From Anaerolineales bacterium UBA5195 (GTDB lineage: Bacteria > Chloroflexota > Anaerolineae > Anaerolineales > Villigracilaceae), in contig DHVZ01000011.1 in assembly GCA_002412925.1 (NCBI GenBank), positions 101,228 to 165,227 of the forward strand: a DNA stretch of 64,000 nt, written 5' to 3'. The position numbers and the translations under genes were made by a program. Under the pieces are notes generated by a model. It ran no database searches. It saw nothing but the letters and a program-made list of their open reading frames with translations, and was not told the DNA's origin. This document shows positions 30,001 through 36,000 of the stretch, piece by piece. Position 1 is the first letter of the stretch, and every line of letters begins with the position of its first letter.

Positions 30001-33000
30001 CATCGATGCGGGCGGCGGGACGGATGAGATCAACTACAGCGGCTATGCCAGCCCGGTGACTGTCAACCTGTCCACCGGTGCGGCCAGCGGCGTCAATGGC
30101 GGCGTAGCGGCCAGCATTACCGGTTTTGAAAATATCACCGGCTCAGTCTTCGCTGACAGCCTGACCGGCGACGACGGCGCGAACGTCATCACCGGCCTGG
30201 CCGGGAACGACACGCTCGCTGGACTGGGTGGCAATGATACCTATGTCTTTGGCAATGGCTGGGGTGCAGATACCGTCTCCGAGACGAGCGGCGAGGATAC
30301 TTTCAACTTCTCAACGGCGACTGCTGACCTGACCTTTACCCAATCTGCCGCTTTGAGTGTCACGGCGGGTGCGAACAGCGTCAACCATGCTGGCAGCCTG
30401 ATCGAAAACCTGCTCGGCGGCTCTGGCAACGACACCTTTAACCTGACCGGTTCGGGCAACCTTGGCGGTTGGATTGACGGCGGCGCGGGCCTGAACACGC
30501 TCTCCTTCGCCGGATATGGCACGGCGCGGCAGATCATCTTGACGGGCGTTGGCACAGCCAATGGCTTCCAGGGCACAGAAACCAGTCTCGCCGGCGGATT
30601 TGATAATATCAGCACGTTGGTTGGCTCGTCGAATCTCGATACGCTGACTGGACTTTCGGCGGGCGGCGTCTTTGCGGTCGAGGCGGCGAACAGTGGTACG
30701 TATACTTCTGGTGGGCGGACCTTGTTCTTCTTGGCAGTTGATACGCTCAATGGCCTGGGTGGTTATGACACCCTCGATTTCAGCGGCTATGCCAGCCCAC
30801 GCAGTGTCACCCTGATGGGCGCGAATGCGGATGGGTTCTCGGGCCTCGAAGCCAGCCTGGCGGGTTCCTTCAACGGAATCGACCGCCTGATTGGTAGCGG
30901 CGATACGGATACCCTAACCGGAATGAACGCTGCCGCCACCTTCGAGATCGATGGCAGCGAGCGCTATCTGACTGGCGGCTTTGCCCTCGACCTGACCGGT
31001 CTTGAGAATCTGACTGGCGGCACCGGCATGGATACCTTTATCGTTTCTACGGCGCACACGGGCAGGCTGGATGGCGCCGCCGGGTATGACACTCTCGATT
31101 ACACCGGTTCAACGCTCACCTTCAATGCCACACTAACCGCTCTCGGCTCCAGCGATGGCTTCAATGGTACTGAAACCAGCCTCTCGAGCGGCTTTGCCAA
31201 TATCAATAACTTGATCGGCGGCAATGTTGGTGACCAACTGACCGGTATGAATGTGGCTTACACCTGGAACATCTCACCGACCACCAACCAGTATGCCTTT
31301 GGCGGCAATACCATCGATTTCCAGCACGTCGAGATTATTTCTGGCGGCACGGCTGATGATACCTTTATGATCAGCGGCAATTCGGTCTATTCGCTGCTTG
31401 GCGGTGACGGGAATGACACCTTTGTCTTCCAGAACGGTGCCACGCTTGACGGCCTCCTCGACGGTCAGGCAGGCAATGACTTCATCGATTACCGCTTCTA
31501 CACTACCTCCGTCCAGGTTAACCTGGATAGCGTCCCGGTAACGGTTGGCGCAGTAACTTATCAGCCGCGTTCAGCAACTGGTATCAACGGTGGCCTGGCG
31601 AATGGCATCGATGGGATCGAATCGGTCACCGGCGGTCTGGCTGCGGATGTTCTGATTGGTTCGGCTGGCCCGAACACAATTAACGGTGGCCAGGGCGATG
31701 ATGTCCTGGTTGGTGGCCTGGGTGACGATACCTACGTCTTCGAGAACAACTGGGGTGTGGATCTCATCACCGAACTGGCGGCGGGCGGAAACGACACCCT
31801 CAGCTTTGCCCCCGTGACCGGGGCCTTGACCTTCACCCGGGGCGTCACGCTTGCCTGCCCATCCGGTACATGTGTCACGGATGGCCTTAATATGCTGACC
31901 CATACTGGCGGCCAGATTGAGAATTACACGGGCGGTTCAGCTGCGGATACCTTCCTCTTTGCGAACGGCGCAACCCTGGCTGGGAACCTGAACGGCAACG
32001 GCGGTGCGGATCTGCTCAACTTCTCGGCATACACCACCGCTGTATCTGTGACTTTGACAGGCCTCGGTACTATCGATGGCTACGCTGGGACGGCCACCCC
32101 GATCCTCGGTGGGTTTGATAATGTCAACTATCTCGTTAGCGGTACTGGCAGCGATACGCTGACTGGCCTGAACGCGAACAGCGCTTTCACCATCAGCGCT
32201 GCAGGGAACAATTATCGCGAACTCCTTAGTGGGCGCGTGCTTGGCCTGACCTCCATCGATCATCTGGTTGGCGGTTCTGCGAACGACTCCTTCTACTTCT
32301 TTGGCACCGCCTCCTTGCCTGGCGCAATCAATGGCGGCCTGGGCAGCGACACGCTTGATTACAGCGGTTATACCGTAGCCGTCAGTGTCAATCTTGGCGC
32401 GGGGACGGCCACCGGCGTTCTGGGAGGCATTACCAGCATTGAGAACGTCATTGGCAGCCCAGTTGCAAATGTCATCACTGGAGATAACAACGATAATATC
32501 CTGATTGGAACCAGCGGCAATGACACCATCTACGGCCTGGGCGGCAACGACACGCTGATTGGTCTGGGTGGCAATGATACGTTTGACGGCGGCACCGGGA
32601 TCGACACGGTCGATTACAGTGGCAACACGCTGGCAGGTGTCACCGTCAACTTGGCGGCAGGCACGGCTACCAGCAGTGAAAGTGGCAATGACACCCTGAT
32701 CAGTATCGAAAACATCATCGGCTCCAACTTTGCGGATACGCTCATCGGCGATGCCAACCCGAACCGGATTGATGGCCGCGGCGGGAACGATACCCTCAAC
32801 GGCGCGGGCGGGAACGACACCTATGTCTTTGGCAACGGCTGGGGTGTCGATACCCTGGCCGATAGCGCCGGGACGGATACCGTCACCTTCGCCTCGGCGA
32901 CGGCGAACTTGAACTTCACGGTCAACCTTGCCAGCCTGGTGGTGACTGAGGGTGCGAACAGCCTGACCACCACCGGGAATGTGATTGAGAATCTGGTGGG

Positions 33001-36000
33001 TGGCTCCGGCGGAGATACCTTTGCCTTTGCCAATGGCGCCACGCTGGCGGGTACGCTCGACGGTCAATCTGGCGCAAACACGCTGGATCTTTCGGCTTAT
33101 ACTACTGCTCGAACCATCACCCTGACGGGTCTTGGTGCAACGACTGGCTTCACGGGTACGGTCAGCGGCGCGCTTACGGCTGGCTTCGATAATGTCACCT
33201 TGCTGGTTGGCTCTGGCGCAGTGGACACCCTGGCGGGCTTGAACGCCGCCTCGGCCTGGAACATTAATGACCTGGGCAACTCCTACGCCTCCAGCGGGCG
33301 GACGCTTGGCTTCAGTGCCATCGAAAACCTGGGCGGTGGCTCGGCGGCGGACGTATTCAATTTTGTCGGCAGCGGTTCGCTGGCGGGCAACCTGAGCGGC
33401 GGCGCGGGTTTGAACACGCTCGATTACAGCGCTTACACTGCCAGCGGAGCCGACCTCAACCTGCAACTTGCCACTGCCACCGGCTTGGGCGGTACCTTTA
33501 GCGGAATCGGCACTTTGGTTGGCTCCGGCCTGGTTGACACGCTGACCGGCTTCAACACCGCCAATACCTTCAATCTCACAGGCGCAGATAGTGGCAACGT
33601 CAATGGGACCTTCGCCTTCTCGGCGGTCGAAAACCTGACTGGCGCGGCCAACAACGACAGCTTTGTCTTTGCCGATGGCGCCACACTTAGCGGAACGCTT
33701 GACGGTCTGGGCGGCACCGATACGCTCGATTACCGCGCTTACACCACCAGCCTGAACATCAATCTGGAAATGAACAGCGCACTCGCGAATGGTGTTATGA
33801 CCACTGTCTTTGGTATCGAGAATGTTATCTCTGGCCTGGGTAACGACAGCATCACTGGTGACGCGGGCGACAACGTTCTGACAGATGTCGGCGGCACCGA
33901 TACCTTCAACGGCGGTCTGGGCAACGATACCTATGTCTTCCTGCCCGATTGGGGCGTGGGCGATACGATTATCGACAGCGGTGGTACGGATTCCGTCACC
34001 TTTGCCGCCATCAGCGCGGCCTTGACCTTCAACCTGAATGCGGGTGCTTTCGACGTCACTGATGGTTTGAACAGCCTCAGTCACACTGGTTACGCTCTTG
34101 AGAACCTGGTTGGCGGCAGCGGCGCGGATCTGTTCAACCTGATCGGCCTAGCCACAGCCAATTTGAACGGCGGCGGCGGGAATGACCGCTTTGCCTTCAC
34201 AACGGGTGCGCTCACCGGAAACATCGATGGCGGCGCTGGCGCGAACAACAGCCTCGATTACAGCGGTTATACCTCAGCCGTGACCTTTGACCTGGCGGCT
34301 GGTACCGTTGATGGCCTGATCGGCGCGCTGACGAATATTCAGTCCTTTGTCGGCAGCAGCTTCAGCGATACGCTCGTTGGCTCTGGCGCGGGCAACATCT
34401 TTACCGTCACCGGCCCAGACAGCGGCAACCTGAACGGCAGCCTGGCTTTCAGCAGCGTCGAAAACCTGACCGGTTCGGTGGGCAATGACAGCTTTAACTT
34501 CTCCGGTACGGGTAGCCTGACTGGCAATCTCGATGGCGTCAGTGGCAATGACACCCTTGCCTACACCGGTTATGGCCCGGCAGTTACGGTCACACTTGAT
34601 GGTGCGGATGCAAACGGCTTCTCTGGCATTGGCACCGGCCTGAACGGTTTTGCCCACATCGATATATTGACTGGATCGGGCGGAGTGGATACGCTGATTG
34701 GCGTCGACAGCCCGGCCACTTTTGAAATCGACGGCAGCAATCGCTATCTCCTGGGCGCACAGGCCCTCTCCTTTGGCAGCTTTGAGAATCTGCGCGGCGG
34801 CTCGGCAGTGGACACCTTCAACATCTCTGGCACACAGGCCCATAACCTGTTTGGGAACGGCGGCAATGACCTCTTTATCTTTGCTGATAATGCCATCCTG
34901 AATGGTGTGCTTGATGCAGGTACGGGTGCTGACGAGCTCAACTTCTCGGCCTATACCACCGGGCGCAGTCTGGCGCTGACTGGCCTCGGTGCTGATGGCT
35001 TCAATGGAACGGCCGTGGCCATCACCGGCGGCTTCAGCAGCGTCAACAGCTTGGTCGGTGGCTCCGGCGTGGATACTCTCACTGGCCTGAATGCCCCTGC
35101 TGTCTTCGACCTGAGCGCCGGGACATATACCAGTGGCAATACCCTGACCTTCTCGGCCCTCGAAAACCTGGCTGGCGGTTCGGCGGCGGATACCTTCCTG
35201 ATCAACGGCAACGTTGGTTTCAACCTGAATGGTGGCTCTGGTAATGATGAGTTTGTCTTCTCCAATACCAACCAGTTGACCGGCGCGATCAACGGCGGCC
35301 TGGGGAGTGATACCCTCAACTACTTAGCTTACACTGCTCCCGTAACCGTCAACTTCGCTTTGGGCACGGCCACAGCTGTCAGCGGCGGCATCAGTGGCAT
35401 GGAGAACTTCATCGGTTCCAGCACAGCTAGTAACACTGTCTATGGCGATGACAATGATAATATCCTGGTTGGCGGACCGAGCAACGACACCCTGATCGGC
35501 GGTAAGGGCAATGACACCTACATCTTTGGCAATAATTGGGGCGTCGACAAGGTCATCGAGCTACCCGGCGAAGGTAACGATACCCTCGACTTCACTGCTG
35601 TGACTTTGGGTGGCCTGTTGACCTTCAACTTCAATGGGCTGACCATCACGGTGGGCCAGGGCGCAAACTCGGTTACCACGGGCACCAGTGCCTTGGACTT
35701 TGCCAACCACGTTGAAAACTTCATGGGTAGTAGCCTGGGCAATACCTTCGCCCTCACGAATGGGGCGGTGGTGGTTGGTGCGCTGGTTGGCGGCCTGGGC
35801 AGCGACACGCTTGATTACAGCGGTTATGGCAGCGCGCGGAACTTTATCCTGACCGATTATGGCACACTTGGCGGCTTCAAGGGTACCGAGGCCAGCCTGC
35901 CGGGTGGCTTCGATAATCTCGATGCAATCATCGGCACGGTCTATGTCGACTCGCTGACCGGGATGAACACCACGGCTACCTGGAACTTGACCCTCACCCC

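Noticed and set aside
15338..34084. Long antisense open frames (548 and 715 codons) opposite the giant gene
   Set aside because: They come from the strong codon bias and repetition of the sense strand; their translations show no domains and no ribosome binding sites.
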